Of a stretch of 64,000 nucleotides of DNA, positions 8,103-17,327 are shown in pieces. The first letter of the stretch is position 1; every line of letters starts with the position of its first letter. The notes beneath the pieces are model-generated. The model worked only from the letters and a program-made list of their open reading frames with translations. It had not been told where the DNA came from and searched no databases. Origin of the DNA: Burkholderiales bacterium. Its GTDB lineage: Bacteria > Pseudomonadota > Gammaproteobacteria > Burkholderiales > Burkholderiaceae_C. Location of the stretch: assembly GCA_021414305.1 (NCBI GenBank), contig JAIOOS010000013.1, positions 141,171 through 205,170 on the forward strand, written 5' to 3'. Made by a program: the position numbers and the translations under genes.

Positions 8103-9011
8103 ATGTCTTCCGCTGCCCTCCCCGCCTCGCCCGCCGAAGCCGCCCTGCCCGCCGCCTGCCTGAACTGCGGCGAGTCGTTCGGCGAGCGGGGCGAACGCCG
8201 CCGGCGCTTCTGCCCGGAATGCGGGCAGGAGACCACCGTGCGGGCGCCGACGGTGGGCGAGTTCGCCCAGCAGTTCGGCGGCGCCTACTTCGCCGCCGAG
8301 GGCGCGCTGTGGCGTAGCCTGAAGCTGCTGCTCCTGAAGCCCGGGGCGCTGACGGTGCAGTACCTGGCGGGTCGGCGCAAGCACTACGTCCTGCCCTTGC
8401 GGCTGTACCTGACGATCAGCCTGCTGGCCCTGCTGCTGCTGCGCGTGGTGGGCGGCGGCCCGGTGGAGGTCAAGGTGAGCGACCCGGCCAGGATCGGCAA
8501 GGAGAACCGCATCGCCCTCGAGCTGGGCGGCGGCCGGGCCGGCGTTCGCGACGGCGTGTTCTTCTGCGAGGACCTGCCCGGCTGGGTGTGCCGGCGCATC
8601 CAGCGCCGGGTCGACATCGAGCCCAGGAAGGTTCTCGATGAGATCGAGTCCGCGAAGGACCGCTTCCTCGGCAATCTGGGCCCGGCCATGTTCGTGCTGC
8701 TGCCGAGTTTCGCGCTCTGGCTGAAGCTGGCCTACCTCAACCGGCGCCTGCGCTACACCGAACACCTGGTGTTCGCGCTGCACGTGCATGCCTTCTGGTT
8801 CGTGGCCCTGCTGTTCACGCTGCCCGGCTGGAAGCCGCTGGCGGCGGTGGCCTTCCTGAGCGTTCCGGTCTACACGCTCACGGCCATGAAGCGGGTGTAC
8901 GGCGGCCGCCGCTGGCCGCGGCTGCTGCGGGCCGCCCTCGTGTCGGTGTTGTATGGCACGACGCTGGTCCTGGCCCTGGTCGGTGTGGCCCTGGTCACCC
9001 TGCTGTCATAG
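8103..9011 (+). CDS. DUF3667-type membrane protein with N-terminal zinc ribbon
   Basis: 302 residues from the ATG at 8103. The N-terminus holds a CxxC...CxxC zinc ribbon (CLNCGESFGERGERRR then FCPECGQE). Next comes the DUF3667 signature region (LKLLLLKPGALTVQYLAGRR) and about four to five membrane segments: around 100-118, 200-216, 232-250, 255-270 and the C-terminus. A ~75-residue loop after the first segment contains two cysteines (FFCEDLPGWVC) and is probably periplasmic. Function of the family is unknown. It diverges from the secreted hypothetical at 8040 by 62 nt. Confidence 0.8.
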   Translation: MSSAALPASPAEAALPAACLNCGESFGERGERRRRFCPECGQETTVRAPTVGEFAQQFGGAYFAAEGALWRSLKLLLLKPGALTVQYLAGRRKHYVLPLRLYLTISLLALLLLRVVGGGPVEVKVSDPARIGKENRIALELGGGRAGVRDGVFFCEDLPGWVCRRIQRRVDIEPRKVLDEIESAKDRFLGNLGPAMFVLLPSFALWLKLAYLNRRLRYTEHLVFALHVHAFWFVALLFTLPGWKPLAAVAFLSVPVYTLTAMKRVYGGRRWPRLLRAALVSVLYGTTLVLALVGVALVTLLS

Positions 9012-9025
9012 CGCCTGCGCCGCGC

Positions 9026-9658
9026 CTAGAGCGCCATCGCCGGCCGCAGCGCCAGCGCCGCCCGCCAGCGAAGCAGGTGCGGATGCTGCTCCCCCGCCCT
9101 CACCTTCACCACCCGCGCGAAGTCGACCGCCACCGCCGCGGTGATGTCGGCCAGGCTGAAGCGATCGGTGGCGATGAACTCGCGGTCGGCCAGGCGCTCG
9201 TTCAGGACGACGAAGAACTGCTGCGCCCTCGCCAGGCCGCGCTGCGCCAGCTCGGGGATCTGCGCGTAGTCCACCGGCCCGGGCAAGGCCCGGTTGGCGA
9301 GCGATGGCGCGCTGTTGCGCATCGCCTCGGCAATGGCGAACAGGCCCTCGAACTCGATGCGCCAGTTCCAGCTCGCAACCTCGGCCTTCTCCTCCGGCGT
9401 GACGCCCATCAGGGGCGGCTCGGGGTACGCCGCCTCCAGCCAGGCGGCGATGGCCGCGTTGTCGGTCAGCAGCAGGCCTTCCCCGGTGCGCAGCGCCGGC
9501 ACCGTGCACGCCGGATTCACCTGGCGGTAGGCCTCGCCGAGCTGCTCGTTGTTGCGCAGGTCGACCTGCACCGTCTCGTGCACGACGCCTTTCTCGGCGA
9601 GCAGGATGCGGGCGCGGCGCGGGCTCGGCGCGGTGGCGCAGTCGTAGAGGGTGATCAT
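9026..9658 (-). CDS. Glutathione S-transferase
   Basis: 210 residues. The N-terminal thioredoxin-fold domain is at about 1-80 (MITLYDCATAPSPRRARILL, VPALRTGEGLLLTDNAAIAAWL), with the cis-Pro VPAL and the Glu/Asp-Asn glutathione site TDNAAI. An all-helical C-terminal domain runs from 90 to 205 with the N-capping motif (SLADITAAVAVDFAR). The catalytic Ser/Cys is probably in TAPSPR. It would conjugate or reduce small electrophiles with glutathione. Its ATG overlaps the stop of the upstream YghU-like gene by 4 nt (ATGA), so it is the last gene of a coupled three-gene unit. Confidence 0.9.
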   Translation of the reverse strand: MITLYDCATAPSPRRARILLAEKGVVHETVQVDLRNNEQLGEAYRQVNPACTVPALRTGEGLLLTDNAAIAAWLEAAYPEPPLMGVTPEEKAEVASWNWRIEFEGLFAIAEAMRNSAPSLANRALPGPVDYAQIPELAQRGLARAQQFFVVLNERLADREFIATDRFSLADITAAVAVDFARVVKVRAGEQHPHLLRWRAALALRPAMAL

Positions 9659-10518
9659 GTCGGCATCTTCTGGAAGTCGGCCGCGTCGTGGCGCTCGGGC
9701 AGCTGGCTCGCCGGATTGCCCCAGGTGCGGTTGACCATGCGGCCGCGCCGGACCGCCGGGCGCTGCGCGATCTCGTCGGTCCAGCGCAGGACATTCGCAT
9801 ACGCCTGCACCTGCAGGAACTCGCCCGATTCGTAGAGCTGCCCCTTGGCGAGCGTGCCGTACCAGGGCCACACGGCCATGTCGGCGATCGTGTACTCGCT
9901 CCCCGCCAGGTAAGGGCTCTCGGCGAGTCGCCGGTCGAGCACGTCGAGCTGACGCTTCACCTCCATCGCGTAGCGGTCGATCGCGTACTCGATCTTCGCC
10001 GGCGCGTAGGCGTAGAAGTGGCCGAAGCCGCCGCCGAGGAAGGGCGCGCTGCCCATCTGCCAGAACAGCCACGAGAGGCATTCGGCGCGCACGGCGGGGT
10101 CGGCGGGAAGGAAGGCGCCGCCGAACTTCTCGGCCAGGTAGAGCAGGATCGCGCCCGACTCGAACACCCGGATAGGCTTGCCGCCGCTGCGGTCGCAGAG
10201 GGCCGGGATCTTCGAGTTCGGGTTCACGGCGACGAAGCCGCTGCCGAACTGCTCGCCCTCGTTGATGCGGATCAGCCAGGCGTCGTATTCCGCGCCGGCA
10301 TGGCCGAGGGCCAGCAGCTCCTCGAGCATCACGGTGACCTTGACGCCGTTGGGCGTGGCCAGCGAGTAGAGCTGCAGCGGATGGCGGCCGACCGGCAGCT
10401 CCTTGTCGTGGGTCGCGCCGGCGATCGGCCGGTTGATGTTGGCGAAGCGGCCGCCGCTCTCCTTGGTCCATGACCACACGGCCGGCGGCACGTAGGAGGA
10501 GGCGTCGCTCATGGTCAT
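9655..10518 (-). CDS. yghU: YghU-like glutathione-dependent disulfide-bond oxidoreductase
   Basis: 287 residues, close to the YghU family length. The start used overlaps the upstream Bug gene by 4 nt (ATGA); a second ATG two codons later is possible. The thioredoxin-like domain at about 48-135 carries LYSLATPNGVKVTVMLEELL, VNPNSKIPAL and RVFESGAILLYLAEKFG. The helical domain has FGHFYAYAPAKIEYAIDRY and YTIADMAVWPWYGTL, all typical of the Nu-class/YghU GSTs, which bind two glutathiones and reduce disulfides. It is coupled to a second GST downstream. Confidence 0.92.
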   Translation of the reverse strand: MTMSDASSYVPPAVWSWTKESGGRFANINRPIAGATHDKELPVGRHPLQLYSLATPNGVKVTVMLEELLALGHAGAEYDAWLIRINEGEQFGSGFVAVNPNSKIPALCDRSGGKPIRVFESGAILLYLAEKFGGAFLPADPAVRAECLSWLFWQMGSAPFLGGGFGHFYAYAPAKIEYAIDRYAMEVKRQLDVLDRRLAESPYLAGSEYTIADMAVWPWYGTLAKGQLYESGEFLQVQAYANVLRWTDEIAQRPAVRRGRMVNRTWGNPASQLPERHDAADFQKMPT

Positions 10519-11483
10519 TGCGCCTCGATGCCCGCCTTCTTCACGATCTGCGCGTACTTCGCGAGCTCGCTGCGGAAGAACGGCATCGCCTTGTCGGCCG
10601 GCTGGACGTTGATCACGTTGCCCTGCCGGGCCATCGCCTCCCTGACCTCGGCGTCGGCGAACGCCGCCACCACCGCCGCATGCACGCGCTGCACCTCGGC
10701 CGCCGGCAGGCCCTTCGGCGCGACCACCGCGAACCAGGCCTCGACCACGTAGTTCGGCATGCCCTGCTCGGCGAAGGTGGGGATGTCGGGCGCGGCGGCG
10801 ACGCGCTGCGCCGTGGCCACGCCGATCGCCCGCAGCGCGCCCGACTTCAGGTGGCCCTGCACGCTCGGCAGCGCCGCGGTGCCGAACTCCACCTGGCCGC
10901 CGATCAGGTCGGTGACCATCGGCCCGACGCCCTTGTACGGAATGTGCCGCGCCTTCGCCTTGGCCTCGTCGAGGAACATCTCGCTCGCCAGGTGCAGGAT
11001 GGTGCCGTTGCCGCCCGAGGCGAAGGTCATGTCGCCGTTGCGGCTCTTCAGCAGGGCGACGAACTCCTTCGCGTCCTTCGCCGGCACCTTCGGATTCACC
11101 ACCAGCACCACCGGCGTGTAGCCGACCACGGCGACCGGCGTGAAGTCGCCCGGCATGTCGAACGGCATGCTCTTCATCACGCTCGGGAAGATGACCACGT
11201 TGTTCGAGACGATGCCGAGCGTCAGGCCGTCGGGCGCCGAGCGGGTGAGCGTCTGCAGGCCGAGGAGGCCGCCCGCGCCGGGCTGGTTGTCGACGATGAC
11301 CGGGTGGGCCAGCGCTTTGGCCAGCGCCTGCTGCGCGGCGCGCGTGATCGCGTCGACGCCGGAGCCGGTGGCGTTCGGCAGGATGATGCGGACCGGCCGG
11401 TCCGATTGGCCGAAGGCCGGTGCGGCCAGTCCGCTCGCCATGCCGGCGAGCAGGCTGCGGCGTGTCAACAAGGTGGAGTTCAT
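10515..11483 (-). CDS. Bug/TctC-family periplasmic solute-binding protein
   Basis: 322 residues. An N-terminal twin-arginine-like signal (TRRSLLAGMASGLAAPAFGQ) gives a periplasmic protein. Family signatures follow: RPVRIILPNATGSGVDAITR, VIVDNQPGAGGLLG, SAPDGLTLG, and later IPTFAEQGMPNY with VVAPKGLPA. The usual PFAAGG-type first loop is changed to PNATGSG. Bug proteins bind small carboxylates or amino-acid-like ligands and often lack a linked TctA/TctB transporter, as here. The stop overlaps the yghU start. It diverges from a second Bug gene across a 146-nt gap that probably holds both promoters. Confidence 0.9.
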   Translation of the reverse strand: MNSTLLTRRSLLAGMASGLAAPAFGQSDRPVRIILPNATGSGVDAITRAAQQALAKALAHPVIVDNQPGAGGLLGLQTLTRSAPDGLTLGIVSNNVVIFPSVMKSMPFDMPGDFTPVAVVGYTPVVLVVNPKVPAKDAKEFVALLKSRNGDMTFASGGNGTILHLASEMFLDEAKAKARHIPYKGVGPMVTDLIGGQVEFGTAALPSVQGHLKSGALRAIGVATAQRVAAAPDIPTFAEQGMPNYVVEAWFAVVAPKGLPAAEVQRVHAAVVAAFADAEVREAMARQGNVINVQPADKAMPFFRSELAKYAQIVKKAGIEAQ

Positions 11484-11629
11484 GGCGCGAGGTCTCCCGA
11501 GGTCGGTCGGTCGAGTCTAGCCATGGCGAGCCGCTGCGGCCGGCCGAATCCGGATTGGGGACTTACCTAGGCCCCGAGCGCGCGTTGCCGGTCTCCAATG
11601 GCGAACGCCTGCTGCAAACGGAGAACTCC

Positions 11630-12601
11630 TTGAAGCTCATCCCCCACGTTCTCGTCGCCGCGCTGGCCGTGGCGGCCGGCAGTGCACTGGCGCAGGCCTA
11701 TCCGAACCGCCCCGTCACCCTGGTCGTGCCGTTCGCGGCCGGCGGCCCCACCGACGTGGTGGCGCGCACCGTCGGCCAGGCGATGAGCCGCTCGCTCGGC
11801 CAGTCGGTGGTCATCGAGAACAAGCTGGGCGCGGGCGGCACGATCGCCGCCGGGTACGTGGCCAAGGCGGCGCCCGACGGCTACACGATCCTGATCCATC
11901 ACAACGGCATGGCGACGGCGCCGGCGCTGTACCGGAAGCTCTCGTTCAATCCGCTGACCGACTTCGAATACGTCAGCCAGGTGGTCGACGTGCCGATGAC
12001 GATGCTCGGCCGCAAGGACCTGCCGCCGAACACGCTGCAGGAGCTGATTCCGTACGTCAAGGCCAACGCCGACAAGCTCAACCTCGCGCACGCCGGCCTG
12101 GGCGCGGTGTCGCACCTGTGCGGCATGGTCTTCCGCCAGGCGATCGGCGCCGAGCTGCAGACCGTTCCCTACCAGGGCACCGCGCCGGCGATGAACGCCC
12201 TGCTCGGCGGCCAGGTCGACCTGCTTTGCGACCAGACGACGCAGACCATCCCGCACATCAAGGCCGGCAGCGTGAAGTTCTACGGCGTCACGACCTCGGG
12301 CCGGATCAAGGCGCTGCCGCAATCGCCGACCCTCGAGGAGCAGGGCCTGAAGGGCTTCCAGGTCGTCGTCTGGCACGGCATCTACGCGCCCAAGGGAACG
12401 CCCGCCGCGGCGCTCGAGAAGATCAATGCCGCGGTGCGCTTCGCGCTGAAGGACCCGGTGGTGCAGCAGCGCATGGCCGAGCTCGGCGCCGAGATCGTGC
12501 CCGACGCCAAGCTCACGCCCGAGGGCCTGCGGACCTGGCTGCAGGCGGAGACCGATCGCTACGGGCCGATGATCCGCAGCGCCGGGGCGTTCGCCGACTG
12601 A
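11630..12601 (+). CDS. Bug/TctC-family periplasmic solute-binding protein (TTG start)
   Basis: 323 residues from a TTG at 11630, preceded by GGAGAACTCC; no in-frame ATG fits, and this start leaves a clean signal peptide (LKLIPHVLVAALAVAAGSALAQ). The mature part has the family signatures YPNRPVTLVVPFAAGGPTD, VVIENKLGAGGTIAAGYVAK, KAAPDGYTILIHHNG, VPYQGTAPAMNALLGGQ and YAPKGTPAAALEKINAAV. Ligand unknown, probably a small organic acid. No membrane components are adjacent, so it is an orphan receptor. It shares the divergent promoter region with the Bug gene at 10515-11483. Confidence 0.88.
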   Translation: MKLIPHVLVAALAVAAGSALAQAYPNRPVTLVVPFAAGGPTDVVARTVGQAMSRSLGQSVVIENKLGAGGTIAAGYVAKAAPDGYTILIHHNGMATAPALYRKLSFNPLTDFEYVSQVVDVPMTMLGRKDLPPNTLQELIPYVKANADKLNLAHAGLGAVSHLCGMVFRQAIGAELQTVPYQGTAPAMNALLGGQVDLLCDQTTQTIPHIKAGSVKFYGVTTSGRIKALPQSPTLEEQGLKGFQVVVWHGIYAPKGTPAAALEKINAAVRFALKDPVVQQRMAELGAEIVPDAKLTPEGLRTWLQAETDRYGPMIRSAGAFAD

Positions 12602-12608
12602 CCCGCGG

Positions 12609-13256
12609 CTAGGCCTCGAGGCGCAGCAGCCGCCTCAGCTTCAGGAAGGCGAGCCCGGCCATCACCGCGTCGCTGATCGCGTCGTGGGCGTCGCGCAGCG
12701 GCAGGCCGAGCTCGGTCATCATGGTCGCGAAGCGCAGGTCGATGTCGCCGCCCCGCAGGTGCGCGGGCAACTGGCGGTTTTTGAAGTCGTAGTACATCGC
12801 CGAGACCTCGATCTTCGGCTGCGGCAGCCGCACGCCGAGCATCGGCCAGATCTCCCGGTTCAGCATCGCCACGTCGAACTCGAGGTAGTAGCCGACCAAG
12901 GGGCGGCTGCCGATGAAGTCGAGCAGCCGGCGCATGGCCTCTGCCGGCTCGATCCCGGCCGCGAGGTCGGCGTCGCGCAGGCGGTGCACGCGCACGCTGT
13001 CGGGCGTGCTCGGGCGCTCGGCACGCACCAGCAGCTCGAGGCGCTGGCTCGTCAGCAGGCGGTTGCCGACGATGCGAACCGCGCCGATCGAGACGATCCG
13101 GTCGCTGCGCACGTCGAGCCCCGTCGTCTCGCAGTCGAGCGTGACCCACTCGCCGGGCGGGGCCGCGTCGTACATGAACGAGAAGTGCGGATCGGCGAGG
13201 TGATAGAGCATCCAGCCGCGACGCAGCGGGCCGAGCCAGCGTCCGCCGATGGCCAT
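12609..13256 (-). CDS. DnaQ-like 3'-5' exonuclease
   Basis: 215 residues from an ATG 2 nt beyond the stop of the upstream signalling gene. The DEDD exonuclease fold shows ExoI WVTLDCETTGLDVRSDRIVS (Asp/Glu pair), ExoII LVGYYLEFDVAMLNREI and ExoIII DAHDAISDAVMAGLAFL with the DAxxD-type acidic residues and preceding His. It would remove nucleotides from DNA or RNA 3' ends using two metals. The N-terminal ~35 residues (LGPLRRGWMLYHL) are an extra segment. I associate exonucleases of this type with cNMP/CBS/DUF294 proteins next to acetate permeases in proteobacteria; the functional reason is unclear. Confidence 0.85.
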   Translation of the reverse strand: MAIGGRWLGPLRRGWMLYHLADPHFSFMYDAAPPGEWVTLDCETTGLDVRSDRIVSIGAVRIVGNRLLTSQRLELLVRAERPSTPDSVRVHRLRDADLAAGIEPAEAMRRLLDFIGSRPLVGYYLEFDVAMLNREIWPMLGVRLPQPKIEVSAMYYDFKNRQLPAHLRGGDIDLRFATMMTELGLPLRDAHDAISDAVMAGLAFLKLRRLLRLEA

Positions 13257-13258
13257 GC

Positions 13259-15079
13259 CTACGCCGCCTCGAGCTGGAACTGGTGGCGCAGCAGCGCCTT
13301 GAATCGCTTGACGACTGCCAGCGAGTCCTTCAGCAGGTCGCGTTCGAGACTGCCGAGGCGATCGATCCGGACCGCGCCCGACACCGGCAACTCGGCGTCG
13401 AGCTCGGCCAGGCCGGCCTTCAGCTTCAGGCCCATCAGGAAGTGCAGGCTGTCGGCGAGGTCGGTCGCGAGCTCGGCCGAGAGGCGCCCGCCGGCCACCA
13501 GGGCGTCGAGCCGGGCGGTGGTCGCCGTCTCCCGCACGTGATCGCGCAGCGCGAGGCTGCGCACGCCATGCACGATCGGGAAGATGCCGGCCTTCTTCAG
13601 GTCGAGGAGGTCCTGCTCCTGCTCGCCGATCTTCAGCAGGCGGTTCCACCAGCCGCCGGTCGCATCGGGAAACGAATCGATCGCCGCGGCGAAGCGGCCG
13701 AGCAGGGCATCGTCGGCGGAGACCAGCCGATCGACCTCGGCGCGCACTTCCGCCAGCAGCGATGCGTCGCCGGCCACCGCATGCGCGTCGATGAAGATCG
13801 CCAGCGCCATCAGGCCTTCGGGGTCGGGACGCAGCAGCCAGTGGCGCACCACTTCCCTGAATCCGCTCGCGCTGCGCCGCCAGGCCGGGTTGCGGACCAT
13901 GATGCCGCCCGGGCACTCGGGATAGCCGAAGTCGCGCAGCGCGGCCGAGAAACGATCGCACGCCTCGACCACGATCGCCTCGTCGAGGGTCGCGCCATCG
14001 CGCAGGATCAGGCCGTTGTCCTGGTCGGTCTTCAGCAGCTGCTCGCCGCGGCCCTCGCTGCCCATCACGAAGAGGCAGCTTTCAGCCACCAGCTCGGCCG
14101 GCGCGACGAGCTGCCAGGTCCGCTCGAAGAGCTTGGCGTTGAGGGCCTGCACCAGCCGGCCGATCTGCCCGACCCGCGTGCCGCCGCGGTACAGCAGGGC
14201 GACGAAGCGGGTGATCTTCATCGCCTGCTCGCGCAACGCCTCGAGGTCCTTCGCCTGCAGGATCTGCACCGTGATCAGGTAGGAATGGTTCGAGAGGAAG
14301 CTCAGCAGGTCGAGCTGCTCGAGCAGGCCGACGATCTCCTCGCCGCGGGCAACGACCAGGCGGTGCACCTGGTGCCGGATCATGAGCGCCAGCGCATCGA
14401 ACAGCGGCGCCTCGGGGGCGATGGTCACCAGCTCGAAGGTGGCGAGCTCGCGCACCGGCAGGTCGCGCAGCGGCCGGCCGTCGAGAATCGCGCGCTGCAG
14501 GCCGGTGCTGGTGAAGATGCCCAGCCCCGCGCCGTCGCGCACGAGCACGCAACTCGAGCGTCGCGCCTGCAGGATCGTCGCCACCTCGACGATTCCGATG
14601 GTGCCCTCGACCACATGCGCCGGCCGCAGGAACGCCTCGTCGACCCTTGACATGGTGATCGCCTGCATCTCGCGCTGGCTGTGCCGCTGCGCCAGCGCGC
14701 CGAGCTTCTGCGACAGGTCCGAGAACAGCAGCGCGCCGAAGGTCGCGTTGCCCGAGATCAGCTCGTTGACCGCGGCCTTGGCCAGGGCGTAGGCCAGCAC
14801 TTCCTCGGCGGCGACGAAGCGGCTGCTGGCCCGGCCCGCCACCAGCGAGCGGCCGTCGAAGCAGTCGTTGGGGCCGTAGGTCGCGACCAGCTCCTCGGCG
14901 TCGAACTGCGACACGTGGCCCTTGATGACGACGAACAGGTGCGACGGCTCCATGCCCCGATCGAGGATCGTCTCGCCCTCGCGGAAGTAGGCGACGTCGA
15001 CCGCGTCGCGGACGATCCGTTGCTCCGCGGCGGCCAGGCAGTCGAAGGGCGACGCCGAGAAATCGAAGGCGTTGGGCAT
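13259..15079 (-). CDS. cNMP-binding/CBS/DUF294 nucleotidyltransferase-like signalling protein
   Basis: 606 residues. Domain order: cyclic-nucleotide-binding beta-barrel at about 10-135 (FREGETILDRGMEPSHLFVV), a CBS pair at about 150-265, a DUF294 nucleotidyltransferase-like domain with GSEGRGEQ at 340-347 and DQDN at 352-355, and a helical DUF294 C-terminal domain from about 450. The G-S-x2-R-x-E...DQDN signature resembles GlnD-type uridylyltransferases, so it may modify a target or simply bind nucleotides. It is divergent from DUF485-actP by 146 nt and followed by the exonuclease. Control of acetate uptake in response to cNMP or adenylate level is a plausible inference. Confidence 0.88.
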   Translation of the reverse strand: MPNAFDFSASPFDCLAAAEQRIVRDAVDVAYFREGETILDRGMEPSHLFVVIKGHVSQFDAEELVATYGPNDCFDGRSLVAGRASSRFVAAEEVLAYALAKAAVNELISGNATFGALLFSDLSQKLGALAQRHSQREMQAITMSRVDEAFLRPAHVVEGTIGIVEVATILQARRSSCVLVRDGAGLGIFTSTGLQRAILDGRPLRDLPVRELATFELVTIAPEAPLFDALALMIRHQVHRLVVARGEEIVGLLEQLDLLSFLSNHSYLITVQILQAKDLEALREQAMKITRFVALLYRGGTRVGQIGRLVQALNAKLFERTWQLVAPAELVAESCLFVMGSEGRGEQLLKTDQDNGLILRDGATLDEAIVVEACDRFSAALRDFGYPECPGGIMVRNPAWRRSASGFREVVRHWLLRPDPEGLMALAIFIDAHAVAGDASLLAEVRAEVDRLVSADDALLGRFAAAIDSFPDATGGWWNRLLKIGEQEQDLLDLKKAGIFPIVHGVRSLALRDHVRETATTARLDALVAGGRLSAELATDLADSLHFLMGLKLKAGLAELDAELPVSGAVRIDRLGSLERDLLKDSLAVVKRFKALLRHQFQLEAA

Positions 15080-15130
15080 GCGGGAATCATGAGTCAGCGC
15101 CGCGAATTGGCAAACATCCGGCGCACGCCG

Positions 15131-15148
15131 CCTTGCGCTATCGCAAGG
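15131..15148. promoter_or_regulatory. Perfect 7-bp inverted repeat between DUF294 gene and DUF485-actP
   Basis: CCTTGCG-CTAT-CGCAAGG lies in the 146-nt divergent gap, about 78 nt before the DUF485 start and 52 nt before the DUF294-protein start. It has no T-run, so it is not an intrinsic terminator. It could be an operator shared by both promoters or a leader hairpin. Assignment is by position only. Confidence 0.3.
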
Positions 15149-15225
15149 AATGCGGCCACCCGCAAGCGCATGCTCGTCGGCAGCCGAACGCGAGACGTCG
15201 GCGCACGCATCCCCGAGGAGACAGC

Positions 15226-15534
15226 ATGCAGGACGACCTGACGACGCGCATCGCGAACGACCCGAACTACCAGGCGCTGAAGTCCAGGCGCTCGCGCTTC
15301 GGCTGGTGGCTCGCGCTGGCGATGATGATCGTGTACTACGGCTTCATCCTGCTGGTCGCGTTCGACAAGCCGTTCCTCGCCACCCGGCTCGGCGCCGGGG
15401 TCACGACGATCGGCATGCCCATCGGCCTGGGCATCATCGTCTTCACCGTGGTCATCACCGCGCTCTACGTGCGCCGGGCCAACGGCGAGTTCGACGCCTT
15501 GAGCGAGCAGGTCGCCAAGGCGGCGCTGAAATGA
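15226..15534 (+). CDS. yjcH: DUF485 membrane protein (YjcH-like), ActP partner
   Basis: 102 residues from an ATG behind a strong GAGGAGA site. Two membrane segments, about 27-47 and 60-82, flank a short loop; the N-terminus carries the DUF485 signature ([20 protein letters not shown]). Family knowledge: DUF485 proteins are encoded immediately upstream of acetate symporters and are thought to assist them. Here the stop overlaps the actP ATG by 4 nt, supporting fixed stoichiometry and coupling. Confidence 0.9.
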   Translation: MQDDLTTRIANDPNYQALKSRRSRFGWWLALAMMIVYYGFILLVAFDKPFLATRLGAGVTTIGMPIGLGIIVFTVVITALYVRRANGEFDALSEQVAKAALK

Positions 15535-17264
15535 GCGCCTATACGCAGGCCCGCTCGCTCGCCCCGGCGGCCGTGGTCGCCGCAATGCTCGCCGCCGCCG
15601 GCGCCGCCTTCGCCGCCGGCGCCGACCTCGGCCAGGCCGAAAAGCAGGCGACCAACTGGACCGCGATCAGCATGTTCGCGGCGTTCGTCGTCGGCACGCT
15701 CTTCATCACCAAGTGGGCGGCGTCCAGGACCAAGTCGGCGGCCGACTTCTACACCGCCGGGGGCGGCATCACGGGCTTCCAGAACGGCCTGGCGATCGCC
15801 GGCGACTACATGTCGGCGGCGTCGTTCCTCGGCATCTCGGCAGCGGTGATGGTCGGCGGCTTCGACGGCCTGATCTATTCGATCGGCTTTCTCGTCGGCT
15901 GGCCGGTGGTGACCTTCCTGCTCGCCGAGCGGCTGCGCAACCTCGGCAAGTTCACCTTCGCCAACGTGGCCGCGTTCCGCTTCGCGCAGACGCCGGTGCG
16001 GGTGTTCGCGGCTTCCGGCACGCTGGTCGTGGTGGCCTTCTACCTGATCGCGCAGATGGTCGGCGCGGGGCAGCTGATCAAGCTGCTGTTCGGCCTCGAG
16101 TACTGGATCGCGGTGGTCATCGTCGGCGGCCTGATGATGGTCTACGTGCTGTTCGGCGGCATGACGGCGACGACCTGGGTGCAGATCATCAAGGCCTGCC
16201 TGCTGCTCGCCGGGGCCAGCTTCATGGCCTTCATGGTCCTCTACAGCTTCGGCTTCAGCACCGAGGCGATGTTCGCCAAGGCGGTGGAGGTGAAGACGGG
16301 CATCGCCAGCGCCGCCGGCAAGCCGCCGGCCGAGGCAGCGGCCCAGGGCTTCTCGATCATGGGCCCGGGCGGCTTCATCAAGGACCCGATCTCGGCGATC
16401 AGCTTCGGCATGGCGCTGATGTTCGGCACCGCTGGCCTGCCGCACATCCTGATGCGCTTCTTCACCGTGCCCAACGCCAAGGAGGCGCGCAAGTCGGTGC
16501 TGTGGGCCACCGTCTGGATCGGCTACTTCTACATCCTCACCTTCATCATCGGCTTCGGCGCGATCACCTTCGTGCTGACCAACCCGCAGTTCCTCGACGC
16601 CAAGGGCGGGCTGCTCGGCGGCGGCAACATGGCGGCGATCCACCTTGCGAACGCGGTCGGCGGCAACGTGTTCCTCGGCTTCATCTCGGCGGTGGCGTTC
16701 GCCACCATCCTGGCGGTGGTCGCGGGCCTGACGCTCTCGGGCGCCTCGGCCGTGTCGCACGACCTCTACGCCACCGTGGTGAAGAAGGGCAAGGCCGACG
16801 GCGCCGCGGAGCTGCGCGTCTCGCGCTGGACGACGGTGGCGCTCGGCATCGTCGCGGTGGTGCTCGGCATCGTGTTCGAGAAGCAGAACATCGCCTTCAT
16901 GGTCAGCCTGGCGTTCGCCATCGCCGCTTCCGCCAACTTCCCGGTGCTGCTGATGTCGGTGCTGTGGAAGGACTGCACGACGCGCGGCGCGGTGATCGGC
17001 GGCTTCCTCGGCCTGGCGTCATCGGTCCTGCTGACGCTGGTCTCGCCGGCGGTGTGGGAGGTGACGCTCGGCAATCCGAAGGGCTCGGCCCTGTTCCCCT
17101 ACGCCTCGCCGGCGCTGTTCTCGATGACGATCGGCTTCGTCGGCATCTGGCTGTTCTCGATCCTCGACCGGAGCCCGCGCGCGGCGCAGGACCGCGCCGG
17201 TTTCGCGGCCCAGCAGGTGCGGTCGGAAACCGGCATCGGCGCATCGGGGGCATCGGGGCACTGA
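15531..17264 (+). CDS. actP: Cation/acetate symporter ActP (sodium:solute symporter family)
   Basis: 577 residues. A cleavable or hydrophobic N-terminal segment ([20 protein letters not shown]) is followed by about 13 membrane helices. SSS-family signatures include [43 protein letters not shown] and [19 protein letters not shown]. It imports acetate and short monocarboxylates with Na+ or H+. The long loop around residues 245-280 ([19 protein letters not shown]) is normal for ActP. The gene is coupled to DUF485 through ATGA and followed 63 nt later by a cytochrome gene on the same strand. Confidence 0.93.
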   Translation: MSAYTQARSLAPAAVVAAMLAAAGAAFAAGADLGQAEKQATNWTAISMFAAFVVGTLFITKWAASRTKSAADFYTAGGGITGFQNGLAIAGDYMSAASFLGISAAVMVGGFDGLIYSIGFLVGWPVVTFLLAERLRNLGKFTFANVAAFRFAQTPVRVFAASGTLVVVAFYLIAQMVGAGQLIKLLFGLEYWIAVVIVGGLMMVYVLFGGMTATTWVQIIKACLLLAGASFMAFMVLYSFGFSTEAMFAKAVEVKTGIASAAGKPPAEAAAQGFSIMGPGGFIKDPISAISFGMALMFGTAGLPHILMRFFTVPNAKEARKSVLWATVWIGYFYILTFIIGFGAITFVLTNPQFLDAKGGLLGGGNMAAIHLANAVGGNVFLGFISAVAFATILAVVAGLTLSGASAVSHDLYATVVKKGKADGAAELRVSRWTTVALGIVAVVLGIVFEKQNIAFMVSLAFAIAASANFPVLLMSVLWKDCTTRGAVIGGFLGLASSVLLTLVSPAVWEVTLGNPKGSALFPYASPALFSMTIGFVGIWLFSILDRSPRAAQDRAGFAAQQVRSETGIGASGASGH

Positions 17265-17327
17265 GCTTCGCCCAGCGGCATACTCGCTCGCACGCCCGGC
17301 GCCTCGACCGGACGAGGAGGGGTGCCG

